Shown piece by piece: positions 1 to 14,300 of a stretch of 64,000 nt of DNA. The number at the start of each line of letters is the position of its first letter. The first letter of the stretch is position 1. Source of the DNA: Hirundichthys speculiger (taxonomy: Eukaryota > Chordata > Actinopteri > Beloniformes > Exocoetidae). Under the pieces are notes generated by a model, which was not told the DNA's origin, searched no databases, and saw only the letters and a list, made by a program, of their open reading frames with translations. The stretch spans positions 3,175,501 through 3,239,500 of the forward strand of contig JAGFBZ010002379.1 in NCBI GenBank assembly GCA_018398805.1. Direction: 5' to 3'. Position numbers and translations under genes: made by a program.

Positions 1-195
1 ATGAACATGAGGAGAGAGAAGGCCAAGAGTATCTACATCCAGCAGCCCAGAAGGACCAAAGACCATCACCTCTGTGTTACTTTCATTTAGTGTAAGAAAG
101 TTTAATACAGTCAAGCTTTAATGTCCTTCAGACAGTCCAGCAGGGGTTGCAATGAACCAATACTTTTAACCCTTGAGGGCATGTACATTTGTATT

Positions 196-462
196 TCATC
201 CACATGGAAAGTGGAAAAATACCTTATGCTTAATAAAAACAGACCCCAGAGGAAGCATGTCTGATGAAAAAAGCATCGGGCCCAAAACAGAACCCTGTGG
301 AACACCACTGGTGAGTGCAGCCGTCCCAGAGGAGTGATCTCCCAAACAGACAGAAAACCTCCTGTCTGTTAAATGGGACTGGAACCATTTTAGTGCTGTG
401 CCTCTAATGCCCACAATATTTTCCAAATGTGAGGGGAGAATTTTATGGTCCATCTGTATCAA
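196..462 (-). mobile_element. Non-LTR retrotransposon reverse transcriptase remnant
   Basis: The minus-strand translation contains GVPQGSVLGPMLF, the conserved reverse-transcriptase block just before the catalytic YADD motif. It is preceded by a stretch of the type LENIVGIRGTALKWFQSHL, which is typical of L2/CR1/Rex-like LINEs of fish. Only about 65 residues remain, the YADD block is absent and no complete ORF exists, so this is a dead 5'-truncated or decayed copy. Clade assignment is from memory of the family and is tentative. Confidence 0.8.
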
Positions 463-1540
463 AGGCAGCTGTTAAACCTAAAAGAACTGAAATAGCAGAC
501 TCACCCAAGTCGACTGCTAAAATAAGATCATTATAAATGATCAGATCTTATAAATGATCTGAACTGCACTCAACAGTGCAGTTTCAGTGCTATGACAAGG
601 TTTAAAGCCAGATTGAAACTTTTTATATATATTGTGTTGAGTGGACCCTCCACTACGCAGCACAACGAGTCTGAACCCTTCACTGAACAGCAGATATCAA
701 TACCTCCACACCCAATGAAAATGTGTTATTCCACATTCTTGAGCTGGTAGTCATTTCAGACAGCCAAATCTATACATACTTTCACAATGTCTCCTTTAAG
801 AAAACAGATTCATATTTGTTGATAAGATACGCCAAAAATATAATGAATACAAAAATGAAACTTCCTGGGTCTATTGTTTACACAATAATTTGGTTTTTTT
901 TTTTGCATCACAAGTTTTCTGGAATTTGAGTTTAAATGAGTAAAGAGGTATTAGCTAAGAACATATGTAATGATTTGCATGAAAAGATGTGGCCATTAGT
1001 CTGAAAATAGAAGCTAAATTGAAAAAAATAATCTTGGAAGTTAAAAGAGACGTATTGTACCTGTTCTCAAAAGCTGACACAGTTTCCTGGGCTCTGTTCA
1101 TAGTAGTTTTATGAGACGGAGTCAAACACCTGATTTTACTTTACTTGTTGAATTTCCCTTCTGGGATTAATAAAGTAGTTTTCATTTCATTTCATTTCAC
1201 AGATGAGAAAATTCCAGTTCCCTTCTTTTTAAAAAAGACCAAACATATAAACATATTCAATCTGAATGGTGGTTAACATAACGGTGTTTGCTAACATAAA
1301 GGTAGTGTTGCTGTGTATATTTGATGTCCAAATCACAAAGCTTGCAAGGTAAACAATGATAAGGAAATTATATAATGAAGACAATGTGTGGAATGAAAAT
1401 CAAATGTAAATGTAAATACAAGCAATGTGAAATTAACAAAAAATATGCAAATCCCTTCAAATAATTACTCATATATACCCTTTTTGTGTTTTCATTAAGG
1501 CTATAATGAATGTTTACTTCATATTAATGTGGCTTTATGC
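463..1540. other. Gene-free stretch with LINE/SINE-like 3' tail
   Basis: No exon-like ORF with recognisable homology is seen on either strand. Around 1,141-1,200 the sequence reads like the 3' end of a fish L2/Rex-type LINE or its SINE partner: CCCTTCTGGGATTAATAAAG followed by a short (ATTTC)n run, which is the usual terminal microsatellite of such elements. The rest is AT-rich unique DNA with nothing further that I can classify. Confidence 0.4.
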
Positions 1541-1730
1541 ACAGCTGCACTACTTCCTGAAGTTCAGCCAGCTGCTTTGTTTCCAGTGTGCCATTAATTG
1601 ACAAACTGATTAATCCAGGTGTGTCTGACCTCACAGTAATGGTCAGACACACCTGGATTGATCAGTTTGTCCAATAATGGCACACTGGAAACAAAGCAGC
1701 TGGCTGAAGTTTAAGAAGTAGTGTAGCTGT
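1541..1730. repeat. Long near-perfect inverted repeat (about 90-bp arms, 10-nt loop)
   Basis: Arm 1 (1,541-1,630) is the reverse complement of arm 2 (1,641-1,730) with only about eight or nine mismatches, mostly in the outer third. The loop is 1,631-1,640. The innermost 14 bases of each arm (GTGTCTGACC side) pair perfectly. This is the structure of a foldback MITE or a very stable hairpin. No coding content and no obvious target duplication were found. Confidence 0.85.
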
Positions 1731-3360
1731 GATTTTACCTTTTCTGTTCACCAAAAATGTAAAGGATACTGCTCGTGGTGGGCCCCAGAATATTTCCCTT
1801 ATTTACAAATCCCAAACTTGACAGGTATGCTGATACTGCTTCATATGACTGTAATTTGCCTCATGTAAGTAGTAACCGTCAGAGAAATATTTGAATTCGA
1901 AACGTAAATTTAAAGAATTCTGTTAAATTAGCTAAACTCAGAGAGTCCCTCAATTGAAACAGAGAATTTGGTTAAGTTTACCAGATATTTTGATCTATGT
2001 ATGTTCAAATTGTTACGTAGCTGCTGAGGCAAAAACGTGATTGTCAGGATTTCAGCAGAACACACAAACAGCTTTTGGTAGCTGCTAACGTTCACTATAA
2101 TAAGCCATAATGTAGCATTAGCCACATGTTTGACATTTGTATGTTTCACATTCATTTTTAACTATAGCTTTAAAATGGGCCACTGTAGTGGCTTAGACAT
2201 TAAAGTAGAATGACACTTTTTCTATTTTTGCATACCTTTTAATATAACCCCTCTAATACAGTCTCTTCTTCTTCGTGTGTGTTTTGTCCAAGTCTTCTGT
2301 CCAACCTTCGGCTTCTCTTCAAATTACAAAGTCTTAAATTTTCTTCTGTGGACTTATGGTAGGGAGTGAATATATGTTTCAATAGTAGTTGAGCTAATAG
2401 CCATCATTAAGTCCACCTGTGTTTTCCCCAAAGGAAGTCCAGTGAAAATAATACTCAGACCACAAGTTCAGCAGTTCAGTACATTACAAGGCCTGTTTCT
2501 GTCCAGCTGCCAAACAGTCGTATTCGATGTGCCCCCTGGTGGTCGTTAGTGAAAACTGCAACTTGAAAGGCTCTAACATGAGACTCGGGCAGCCAGTTTT
2601 CTCTTAATTCAGCTAACTGAAAGTCTTGAAATTCCTTCCCAGAATGAATGAGGTCTGTGGCAACACTTTCAGAAGTTACTCAACCTTACAGAGCAAAAGG
2701 CTGATACAGCTCTTCGTTGGAATGTTAGTGGATGTTTCCTGATCTGAAACTTATGAAACCCAACGTGATTCATGGGAAATCATATACCCGAGGTTCGTCA
2801 TCCTGTTGCACTTGAGTAATATCTGCATTTGACTTTCCTCCAGCAGAAAATACGTTTGACAGGAAAGCAGCGTTATGGGGACATGGTGATCACTGGTGGA
2901 AAAAGGAACGTTCTCACGTTCCCAACACTTCCTACTTTAAAATATGTAACTTCTGGAAATTAAATGTTAATCATATGGGAGGCCAGATGCTGTTGTGTTA
3001 CTGAAGAGGCATTTTTTCTGCCAATTGGAAAAAAAGATGAGATTTGAATTCAAAATAGTGCTACAAAACCAAATATTTAAGCAAATTAGAAGTTAAAAAC
3101 TTGTTCAGTATATTTTGTTTTTTTTTTTAAAGAAAAGAAACGATTATAGAGATGGAGATAAGTTTAATCAAGATTAAATATATGCCCAAACAGACTTTGC
3201 AACTTATAAGACTTATAAGTTCAAAACAAATCAAACAATACAAAAAGATGAGCTTCTCTGTCATTTCAATAGTCTTAACAGGTTTTTTTTTTTTTACTTC
3301 AACAAGTTATGGACTTTCATCTGGGGTAAAACGGAAATCTCATTCACCTTTTTTTTCTTT

Positions 3361-3391
<31 letters not shown>

Positions 3392-5362
3392 CAGTGCATT
3401 GATTTGCAAAACCATAGCCTTCTTTCACACCTAAAAACCCCAAACATAAACCCATTTATAGAATTATTTACATATGAGGCTTGAACAATTCAAACCATCT
3501 GGTGAACAATAAAAACTTACGAGAACGGGGGTTATGATGAGCTCTGCAGCTCAGTCAAGGTAGTGAGACTTTGATAAATCACTGACGATTGGAAGCAGGT
3601 GTATTTAAATAATGTGACAAAGAGCCTCTGGGGGATAATTCAACTCGCAAGATTTTCAGCCTTAGTCTTTTAAGTTAACTCGTACACACATAAAAATGGA
3701 AAAGGAAAAAAAACAAAACTTGATAAAAGGAAATCAAACATCTTTACCAACCAATGCACATATTCTCCATGTAACACCCGTCTTTCAGAACAGTTCATAC
3801 AGCATCACTAGCAACGCACAGGTGATGTGGAAGAGAAATAATCAAAATTATGGTGACAACAGTTTTTATAATAAAACATACATTTGCCTGTCAAAATTGA
3901 GTTTAGCAAGCAACAATGTCAGCCAAGACAAGTTCAAGTCATCTCAGTTTATTCACAACACTTGAGATGACAACTGATGATAATATGAGGCGATTCATGC
4001 TAGAAAGAACACAAATGAAACACAGCATCATGAGTTATGGACTTCTGGGCTCTGCACAGATGTAACAATGTTTTAGACCTTTTAGTACGTGGACAGTTGC
4101 CGGCTTTTTATTGTTAGGTGTCACCTGTGCCACAAGTGTGCCAGAACTAAATACAGCAAGTCTGAAACGCAATCAATGATCAACAAAAACATCCCAAGTA
4201 ATATTACCAATACTAGAGACTTTCTGTGATTTTCAAACAAAGATGGGCAAAAGATATAAACAGCCATCCATTTAAAGTAGCCTGGTGTGGTGTAAACACA
4301 GAAACTAACTGTAGAAACGTGTGAAAGTGAAACAATTTGAAACACCATCACGCAAACAAACATTTGAAGAGTTTTTGTTAGTCTTTTTTTTTTCTTAACT
4401 TTTAAACCTTATACTGAGAAGCTTGTGTCCACAAGGCCAGATGACCCACAATCATATTTTATTATGTGCATGTTATTCTGTAATCCCTCCAATAAAACCC
4501 ATGTGACTGAATGACTTCTTCTTTCCTGTCCTTCATAGATTATGGCAGTAGAATCCACCAAAGACATGGTGCATTTTCCTCAGACTGAATCAAGTCACAA
4601 AGGTGAGAGACAGACTGCGCTCAAGACTAAGCCAAAACAAAGAAAAAAAGCTCTGCTTCTGCTTTAAAGTTCTCTCATATCTTCATATATGCACGGTGGC
4701 AAGGGAATATAATAACACACTATTGTTTTAACAACAAAACAAGTTTGTTTACACTGTGTTCTTTAAATTGTGTGAGCAAAGACCAGAAGTTCTCTGCATA
4801 AAAGGCATAGTGTTATGAAGCACGTCTGCTATATAACTGGATTTCCAACACTGTCTTTGTTCTCGTGAGATGAACAACAACTATTTCCACCAAACAGGAA
4901 ACGTTGGCTCACAGAGTTGGAAATGCCAAGTTTCCATTCATGTTTATGAGAGTCAGTCAGGGTAACGGCAGCCACAAGGCCACGGTGGACCGTGCAGGGC
5001 CGGGGTAGTCAGAGGAGGAGTCCAGGAATAAAAGTGGGGAAAATACAATTTGAGTGCAGACTCTTAGATCTTGGTGTATATGAGCACAGCAAGGACAGGT
5101 GTTGATTTTTCAACAGGAATGCAAAGTCCTTCCCCAAAGGGCTCGATGATGGGGTGTAGCATGGGTGCACACACAGGACAGCGTTGTAGTCAAATCCCCA
5201 GATAAGGGCTCCAAGTGTGTCCCTTTGTCACCCTCTGGTGGTTTTATCCAGAACAGATCACTTCTTCCTTTACATACCCACACACGCACACACACGCGCA
5301 CACACACACACACACATATGAACAAACACTCTCCTTGGCTCTCGCAGTGTCTGTTTTCAGGC
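1731..5362. other. Gene-free region including the probable acbd3 3' UTR
   Basis: No exon with recognisable homology is present. The right part should contain the minus-strand acbd3 3' UTR. Candidate minus-strand polyadenylation signals (TTTATT on plus) are at 4,458-4,463 and 4,107-4,112, 0.9-1.25 kb past the stop codon. A poly-T tract lies at about 3,361-3,391. Short ORFs in this interval have no family resemblance and are judged noise. Confidence 0.4.
5278..5316. repeat. (CA)n microsatellite
   Basis: An imperfect CA/CG dinucleotide run sits 50 bp downstream of the acbd3 stop codon, inside its presumed 3' UTR. Overlapping small ORFs rich in His/Thr or Val/Cys on both strands are products of this repeat and not genes. 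Confidence 0.9.
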
Positions 5363-8300
5363 TTATCTGGTGTAGTAGACTCGGTAGTAAACACTCTTTG
5401 AGCGCCAGAGTGAATAGGAGTTGTCAAACTTAAGCAGGTACACGCCACGGCCAGGGTACTGGTGGCTGCCGGCATAGACCTCCTCGTGACAGTCCCGCCG
5501 GTAAACCGGCACAATCTCATCCACCTTGGGGCTTCCCTGCCTCTTTCTTTGCCTTCTCCTCTTCAGTTGGAGGATCACCTGTGGGCACAAGAAGATGTTA
5601 CAAAGTGAGGGAAGCAATGACAAGTACCAATTTATTATTATAAAACACCCTTTTGTTTTATTTTTAGTTATTTTGAATATGCCTTCTATAATCACAAAAT
5701 CCTTCACCATGGCTAAATTCTGTACAAACGTGCTTCCACCTATCCATCCATGCATTAAGCAGAGCATATTAGGGTCACGGGGGTAGTAGCCTGAGCACAG
5801 AGGCCCAGGCCTCCCTCTCCCCTGTCTACATCTTCTAACTCTTCCAGGGGAAAATCAAAATGTTTCCAAGCCACCCGAGAGACATAATCTCTCCAACATG
5901 TCCCGGGTCTGCACCGGCGCACCTCGTGGTTGGACACGACCAAAAACACCACCCCAGGAAGGTGTTGGAGGAGGCATCCTAACCACACACCAAAACCACC
6001 TACAGCCCAGACTATTCTTGAAATTTTGCTTCCAAAAAACATACATGGGCTCATGAACTAAATCTAACAAGATCAACCCTACAATTACTGAAACCAAACC
6101 AATACAGCTGTACAATATGACTTACAGATCACCTTATCAATGTATCAACAGCTCCTAAAAATTGTACACACACAACTATTTCTTTTTAAACCAGTGAATA
6201 CAGTGGACATAAGGGATTTCTGCTGTCCTCTAAAGAGATGTTGGGTGTTTAAAGGATGTGTGTATTCTGAATGGGAAACAAGAACAACATTTCTGTGGAA
6301 AACTGGTTACCCAGAAAAGCAAAGAAGTTCTGAGTTTCACTACAGCAGTGATTCCCAAAGTGTGAGCCGCGGCCCCCTGGTGGACCGCCTTGGTACTGCA
6401 GGTGGGCAGCGAGAGGTCATTAAAAATAAAATAAAAATGTTTTCAATCCTTGATTTTTTTTCAATTATCTTTTTAATTACTGTAAAAATATTTATTACAT
6501 GATTAAAAAATATTTAGAAATAATAAAACAAACCAACTGAGTGTTATTCTACTGTCATCTTAACGTAATATGACAAGTGTCACCTTATTTGTTGACCCCT
6601 TACATTAAATTGGAATGTAGCTTCTATTCCGGTATGTTGATCACAGTTGTGATTAAAAGTTTCAGTGGGCCGCAGAGATTTTTCACATTTCAAATTGGGC
6701 CTTGGTATTCTGAAGTTTGGGAATGGCTGCACTACAGGTTCAAATCTGATTCACAGGGTCCTAATTTCATTCGATATTCAGTTTGATTAAATTTAATATC
6801 CATATTAATTTAGTGAAGGATATTTCAGTCACAGTGCCAACCTATTTACATTTGAAAGAGAAAAATTTGAAATGGAAAAATCAAAAGCTTTAGTTAAGAA
6901 CAAATAACTTCATACATTCATAGAAAACTGCTGTTTTTATTCATGATTGTTTTATACCGAGCCCCGAAGCGGTGATGTATAGTAGTATTTTATATGGATC
7001 TAAGCAGTCATAAAATATTACAATAAAACCTGTTTTGAGTAAATGCTGCATATATAATGACATGACCACACACAAACACACAACACCCTTCAACACACTT
7101 TCTCACCTTCATCATCGTCGTCGTCATCACTGGACTCCGACACGTGCACACTGACTGAAGCAGAAGCAGCGTCTGTCCACTCAAAGAACACCCCAAAGCC
7201 GATGTCATAATAGTCTGTAGCAAACTCCCAGAACAGGTAAGATCCTTCTTCATGAGTGGGAACACGCACCGTCACCACCTCGCCACGGCCCACTGTGATC
7301 ACACTGTCTGCATCCTGGCGGATCTTCTCCTTGAAGTCCTTGATCTGTGGTCGTGTCCACATGGAAGGAGCAGCTATCACTGGTGGGGAGTCTGCTGTGG
7401 TCCAGAACAACAGACAGTTTTCAGTGTACTGTAAAAATCTGCTAACACTAAAAATTTTACATTTCTCAATAGTACATTCGAACATGGAACGAATGGCAAA
7501 GCTCTGGTTTCCTCCAAGCGCATCTATCCCTGTCTCAATCACTCTTCTACACAATATGTTGAAAAAGGAAAGCAGTCAGCCACAAAGCCTTTAAGTAGCT
7601 CAGAATGCACGTCTTGGAACCACAGCGGGGCCTTGTTTTGTTTTCTGTATACATTTTTTGCACTTTTACCCACAGAACGTGTTGCTGGATAATGCCTAAA
7701 CCAGCACATCATCATATATCACTTGTTCTCTCTTCCTCTCTGCCATCCGGGTCACAACATGAAGGACACAGCACATAAGTATCAGATTTCAGGTTAGGTG
7801 AAAGGTTTTGTTTGACAGAGGGCTCTTCCCTTCTGCTCAGTAGCCACAGATCCTTCTGTACAAAATCAAATTTAGTGATCTTTTTTGTTTTTTTCTTCTA
7901 ATGAGACAAAGCCCACCAACCTAACAAAGGCCCATTCTCTGAGACTTCCTCAGCCGGCTCGGGCTCTGGCTCCCGGTCCATGCTCTCCGAGTAAGAATCT
8001 GACTGGCCTCCATTGACTGTGGGAGCTTCTTCGCCAGGCAGTGGTGAAGAAGCACACAATGGTCCTGCTGTAGAAGTTGGGATGGGCTCCCTACTGTTCA
8101 AGCTGCTTGATTCCAAGGTGCCCTGGATCACCGAGTCAGCCTGCTGTTGCTGCTTCTGTAAGGCTGCCTGAGACAAGACAAGACAAGGATGGTACAAGAA
8201 TGACATATAAACCAAGCAGTTGTGTTAGAGGTAACACTGATTCCTGCAAACTTAAATTAACTGTATACACTTCTATGGCAAAAACTGGGGTTGCTTAGTG

Positions 8301-11300
8301 CTACACTCAACAATGATCATCTTGTTTATATGAAAATATAAAAGTCATATTTCAATCTTAACACATTTTTGAAAATCCTCAAACTTTGTGTGGCTCGAGC
8401 TCTTTTGCATGTCAAAGACTTTATTGTCCACTCCTTTATGAAGCATGTGATTAGAAGTACAATTTTTCTTCACTGATCAACAAACTATACATGCTGAGTT
8501 TTCTGAATGAAACTGAATGAAAAGAATACTCAGAAATCAAAATCATTAGCCCCTCAGTAATGATGCAGTCACTTGGAAGCATCTTGAAGAAGTTTTTCAC
8601 TGCTACTACAGAAAAACTAAAGCAAACAGCACAACGTGTAAGACTAAAATTAGGGATGCACAATAACTGTTTTTTAACACAGATAACCGATAACTTTCAG
8701 CTCCTAAAGGCCGATACCGATAACCGATAACACACACATATACCTAAGATCATTACATCAATACTATGAACAAAATCAAAAATAGTTTGGACTCTTTAAA
8801 TTAACAGAGATTTATTTTTTCCACTGAAAAACTATTGGCAAGCCTCTCAAACATTTTCATAAAGCTATCAAACCTATTTTATATCTCACATCAACTTAAA
8901 TAAGGTTAATTACTGACTGATATAAAAAAAAAATAAAGGCTCCTTGAACTGATGGAAATACATGCATCAAAATTACAAACTGAAAAGGATTAACATGTAA
9001 AGGATTTTGACTTGTGGTTCCATTTAAATTAATACCTTTAATTAAAGTAAATGAGGTTCAGTACTTTTTTGTTTTTTATCTCATGGAAGCTTTAGATGAG
9101 AGAGATGGAGAGGAGACTGCTGCTGGCTTGTGCACGTTAGCATTAGCTCACGTTAGCGCGATTTCAAAACTCCATGGAAGCGATTGTTATGTTGTAGGTA
9201 GCTGATCAGGTTTGACGTATTAAAACTTTTGCTTATGCTTCCCTCCTCGTAGAATTCGCTCGGAGGTTTCGTCACAAATAACCACCAAACTATCTTCTTC
9301 TGAAACTTTAACGAAGCTCCATGCCATCGCCACCTTGTTTGTTGTGATCAGCGCTGTGCTGCAGGCTGCATTCATGGTGTAACGTAAATTCCGACGTTTC
9401 CTCATTTGCTAGTCGTTCTTTCAGCCTTTTCTATTTTTTTTTTTTTTGTGTAACATGAGGGGAAATACTGCGAATATCGATTCAAGCTAGCAACTACCAA
9501 AATTATGACCGACTTAACAAGTTGTTTTCTGGCACGAGGGGGTATTCTTGATTTTCTTGATTGAGAATTCGTTTTTCTGATTATGCCTACGTTACTTGAA
9601 CATAACATTCACTGCTGGTCATTTAAGACTCAGAGGGAGTGAGGCACTGCTGTGTTGACAAAAATATATATGTTATCGGGGCTATTTGTCGTGATATCGG
9701 ACTTATCGGAATGACGTCATAATTTCCTGTTATCGGCCCGATAGTTATCGTGCACCCCTAACTAAAATAACTCAAATAACCAAAAGTAGGGGCTAACAAA
9801 CCAAACTCAAAAGTTAAAACGCCATCACCTTGCCTGAATATGTCAATGTTATGAAGCTAACAAAGGCTAAGAGGCAAGCAGTAAAGCTAGAGGAGCACAA
9901 ACCTGCAGCCTCTGCTGTCTTTTATTGATAAGCAGTTTATTTAGTAAAAAGGGATGCTGAATATGCAGAAAGAAAGTTGGTATCAATGGGTCAGACCTTT
10001 AACAAAAATGGAGAGGATAGATAGAAAGATATGTGGATAAAATAAAGCACCAGAGTAATCCTACATCTTACCTGTTGCTGGGCCAGCTGGACCTGATAGA
10101 GCTGTTGCATGTACTGCTGGTAGTGCTGCTCTTGGAGCTGGCGGATGAGACCCAGCTGCTGCTCTGGGCTGTTGGGATACTGCTGTGCAGCATACTGTTG
10201 GAACTGCACTGCTGTCTGAGCATTCAACGCCGCCATTATCTGTTGTCTGGTTAAAACCACAGGTGCAGAATTGGTGAGCATGGATGGATACAGAAATAGA
10301 GAAGAGACAATGAAAGATGGGAAGTTTTTAATAAAGCTGTAGGGCGATTTGCCTTCCTTGAATAAGCTTTCGGCCCCAGGAGGAATCTGCTGAAGTGCCC
10401 TGCTTTACAGTGAATGTCAAAGCTTCAAAGTTGAAAAAAAAAATCATGATCCTAAAAATGTCAGTGAAGATAGTATAAATGTCATGCTGAAGATGAAAGT
10501 TTATAACGCGCTGGCTGACTTGTTCGACAAACAGGTCACAGAGAAACACGTACTTCTGCTGCTCAGTCCGTAGTCTCTCCTCCTCTGCCTGTCTCCTCTC
10601 TTCTTCCTCTCTTCTCAGCCTCTCTTCTTCCTCAAGCCTCCGTTTCTCCTCCTCCTGCCTTTGCCGCTCCCTCTCCTCTTCCTCTTGCCTCAGACGCTCC
10701 TCCTCTTCTTTTCTGAGGAAGGGCAGAGAAAATATACATATATGGACAAACAAATATGACTTTAAACTAAAAAGATAAGATGTGAAATACGTATCCAGTT
10801 ATCAAAAAAATTGATTCTAAGGATGTTGGGTATAATTTAACAACCCAAACTCAATAGTTTCACATCTTTTCCTGGATAACCCTAATCCTTACCTTTTCCT
10901 CTCCTGCTCCTCCCTTTCAATCTTGTGAGATGTAACGTAGGGAGCAAAGAGGTTACAGCATTTGTTGAGTAGCTTGACAAACTCCACCATAGCATCATCC
11001 TTCTCCATATTACCCAGGGAGGCCCACTCTTTCCTGCACACAGTGAAAGACGGAGATACATGTAGACAGTCAATTACTTTTTAATTAATTTAATTTTAAT
11101 TGTATTTTGAACAGAAATCTTGAAAGTAGAATGCAGTAAAACAGGCTGATGCCAATCAAAGAATACAATCCTTTTTTTTTTAATAGACACATGAAGTACC
11201 ATCAAGTGTCGTATGGCCTGTATCAACAGTTTAGTTAAAAAACAAATAAAAAATTATAACTTGCGTGTGTTCTTTAATGGTTATAAATATTCAAGGTACT

Positions 11301-14300
11301 TAATCCACATACATACAGAAGAATAAAGCCTTTTCCTAGGGTTACCTGCGGTCGTTCCCAAGGACATCAAAGAATCCAACCTCTGGCGAGGCATCAGGGT
11401 TGTATGGACCCAGTAACACCAGTTTGTGCAGTGCCACCAGTCGAAGCTTCTCCTCATAAGTTGGGTGGAAGGCCTTGCCATCTTTATCTGAGAGCAGCAG
11501 CAGCAAAGTTGTAGAAATTTGTTTGCATTCATTGTTTTGATGCCCCGTCCTTACCATGTCTGTCTGCACTGAATGCTTTCTCTTGAATATCCAACATGAT
11601 AGACTAGCGTGTGAAATGGTGACTCCATTATGACTTTTTAGACAGGTGTTTAGAAATCAGTAACAAGTTACACACTGAGATTACATCTGTCACTCTGAAA
11701 CGTTACTTAAGCTAAGGAGAGGCAAGAAGCAGATTTATGTACCTTAAGAAATCAAACAATTAGACCTAACCCTAACTGTCACAGCGGAGAATACTATCAC
11801 TCTGAGCAGCAACCATCCTCAAACCTGTTTGCACAGTTATTTCAAGGGTATTGTTCAAATAAAAACAGTATAAATGCCCTGCCTTTGAGATTTCTTACAC
11901 TAAAACAGTATGTATCCAAAATAATCACATTTGTCCAGTTCTTAAATCGTGTCAATAAATTGAAATAAAAATCCACTGACTTCAAAAGTACTTATTTTAC
12001 AATGTCTAATTGTAGACATGCACAGGAAACATAAAAGTAGTAGAAGTGTGGGGGTGGCACGAATCTAGTTGAAACCAGAAGTTTAAATATGCTGTATAAA
12101 AAACAAAATGCATAACCTTTTGTTTTTTTCCCCCCTTTCTTTTTAAATCCCTGTCTGACATTAAATTAGACTAGAACTTCCCTGTTTTAGGTCAGTTAGG
12201 ATTACCAAAATTACTTCTATTTTCTAAATGCTGAATAATGAGAGTTTAAAACTTTTTTTTTTTTTTACTTTCTTAAAAGTCAGAAGTTCACACACCCACG
12301 AAGAATACTATGCCTTTAAACAATTTGGGAAAGAGAAGGCGATGATGTCATTTCTTTGAAAGGCCCACCTGTGGATGTATTCTAACCACAAACACACTGC
12401 TTCCTTGTGTGACTTCATGGGAAAATCAAAAGAAATCAACCAAGAAATTAGAGGAGAATTGTGGACCTCCACCAGTCTGGCTCATCCTTGAGTACAACTC
12501 CCAGATGCCCGAAGGTGCCACATTCATCTGTTCAAATAATTATACGCAAGTAATAAACACCATTGGAAGCTCCAGCCATCATACTGCTCAAGAAAAAGAC
12601 GAGTTCTGTGTCCCAGAGATGAACGTGCTTTGGTGCAAAATGTGCATATCAACGCCGGGACAAAAGCAAAACACCTTGTGAAGATGCAGGCTGAAGCTGG
12701 TAAGAAAGTGTTTTTATACACAGTGAAACAAGTCCTGCACCAACATGGGCTGAAAGGCTATTCAGTGAGAAAGAAGCCATTACTCCTAAAGCAACATTAA
12801 AAAGACAGATTACAAATTGCAAATGTACATAGAGATAAGGACCGGCATGTCGGTCTCTTTAATTGTTGGAGACTGTGTTCTGATGAAACTAAAATTGAAC
12901 TGTTTGGCCATAATGACCATCGTTACATCTGGAGGAAAAAGGGGGAAACTTGTAAGCCTGAGAACACCATCCCAGCTATGAAGTATGGCAGCATCATGTT
13001 GTGGAGGTGTTTTGCTACAGAAGGAACTGATGCACTTCACAAAATCAATGACATCATGAGGAAAGATCATCATGTAGAGATATTAAAGCAACATCCAAGT
13101 TAAAGCTTGGGTGCAAATGGGTCTTTCAAATAGACAATAACCCTGACTATCCCACTAAATTAGTTACAAAGTGGCTTAAGGGCAATGTCAATGTTTTGGA
13201 GTAGCCATCATAAAGTCCTGATCTCAGTCCTAGAATATTTGTGGACAGAGCTGAAAAGGCGTGTGAGCGAGGCGGCCTACCAACCTGACTCGGTTATACC
13301 AGTTCTGTCAGGAGGAAAAGGAGCAAAATTCCAGCAAACTATTGTGAGAAGTTTTTGGAAGGAAACCCAAAACATTTGACCCAAGTCATACAGTTTAAAG
13401 AAAATGCTAACAAATATTAAAGAAATGTATGTTAACTTCTGACTTTTAATGAAGTAATTAAAAAAAAATCTCTCTCATGACTCTGACATTTAACAAATCA
13501 TTTTGGTAACTCTAACTGACCTAAAACATGAAACGTTTAATGTCAGGGGAAAAACGAACAAACAAAAAGGTTATGTGTCTTTATACAGTGTATGCAAACC
13601 TCTGGTTTCAACTGTATGTAGATTCAGTTGGGCTATAAAACAGGCTAGTGACCAGGCAAGCCAAAACGTGTGTTTAAGGAGCACCGCGGACTGGCTTTAA
13701 ATATGTTTTATCCTCAAAAATAATGCCACCAGCAAAGCAGAAACTTGTTTACTTTTTTCGGCCAAAACCTTACAGCCATACAGCCTCCTTGTGAAAGGAC
13801 TCGTTTCAAGCTCATCAAGAAAGCATCTGAGCCACATTCATTAGGACAGGCAGCCTCCTTCATTAGTTAATGGATCAGTCGCATAACTCTGATAACTCCA
13901 TTTAAATCCACAAAAGCTTGAACCACCAGCGACTTGAGAACGTTTCAAGGCACATGCTAGTAGTAACGGACGACACGGACATGGTCCCTGGTTTTATTTT
14001 ACCCCTTCAACGCCCAGTCGGTTAACATGTTAGTTAGCAGTGGTGGCTACTGGTGATCTAGGAAGCTAATAAAAAAATCGCATGACAGCAGTCCGGACTG
14101 TGACAGCTAGCAGGTTAGCTAGCTCCAGCCTGGGAGCAACTGGTCTTATAATGTTTTATAAACAGTACAAAAACTAACACTTCTGCGTTTGAAACTGCTT
14201 GGTCATTACAAATGCAAAATACCTTTGAAAAATTTAAGGCCCATTCCGTATAGCTCCTGCAAAGGAAAGCCCCATTTCTTCTCTATGGCAGATTTGGCAG

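Noticed and set aside
5165..5520. Overlapping ORFs on both strands over the CA repeat
   Set aside because: They are translations of the microsatellite and of the acbd3 last exon in wrong frames.
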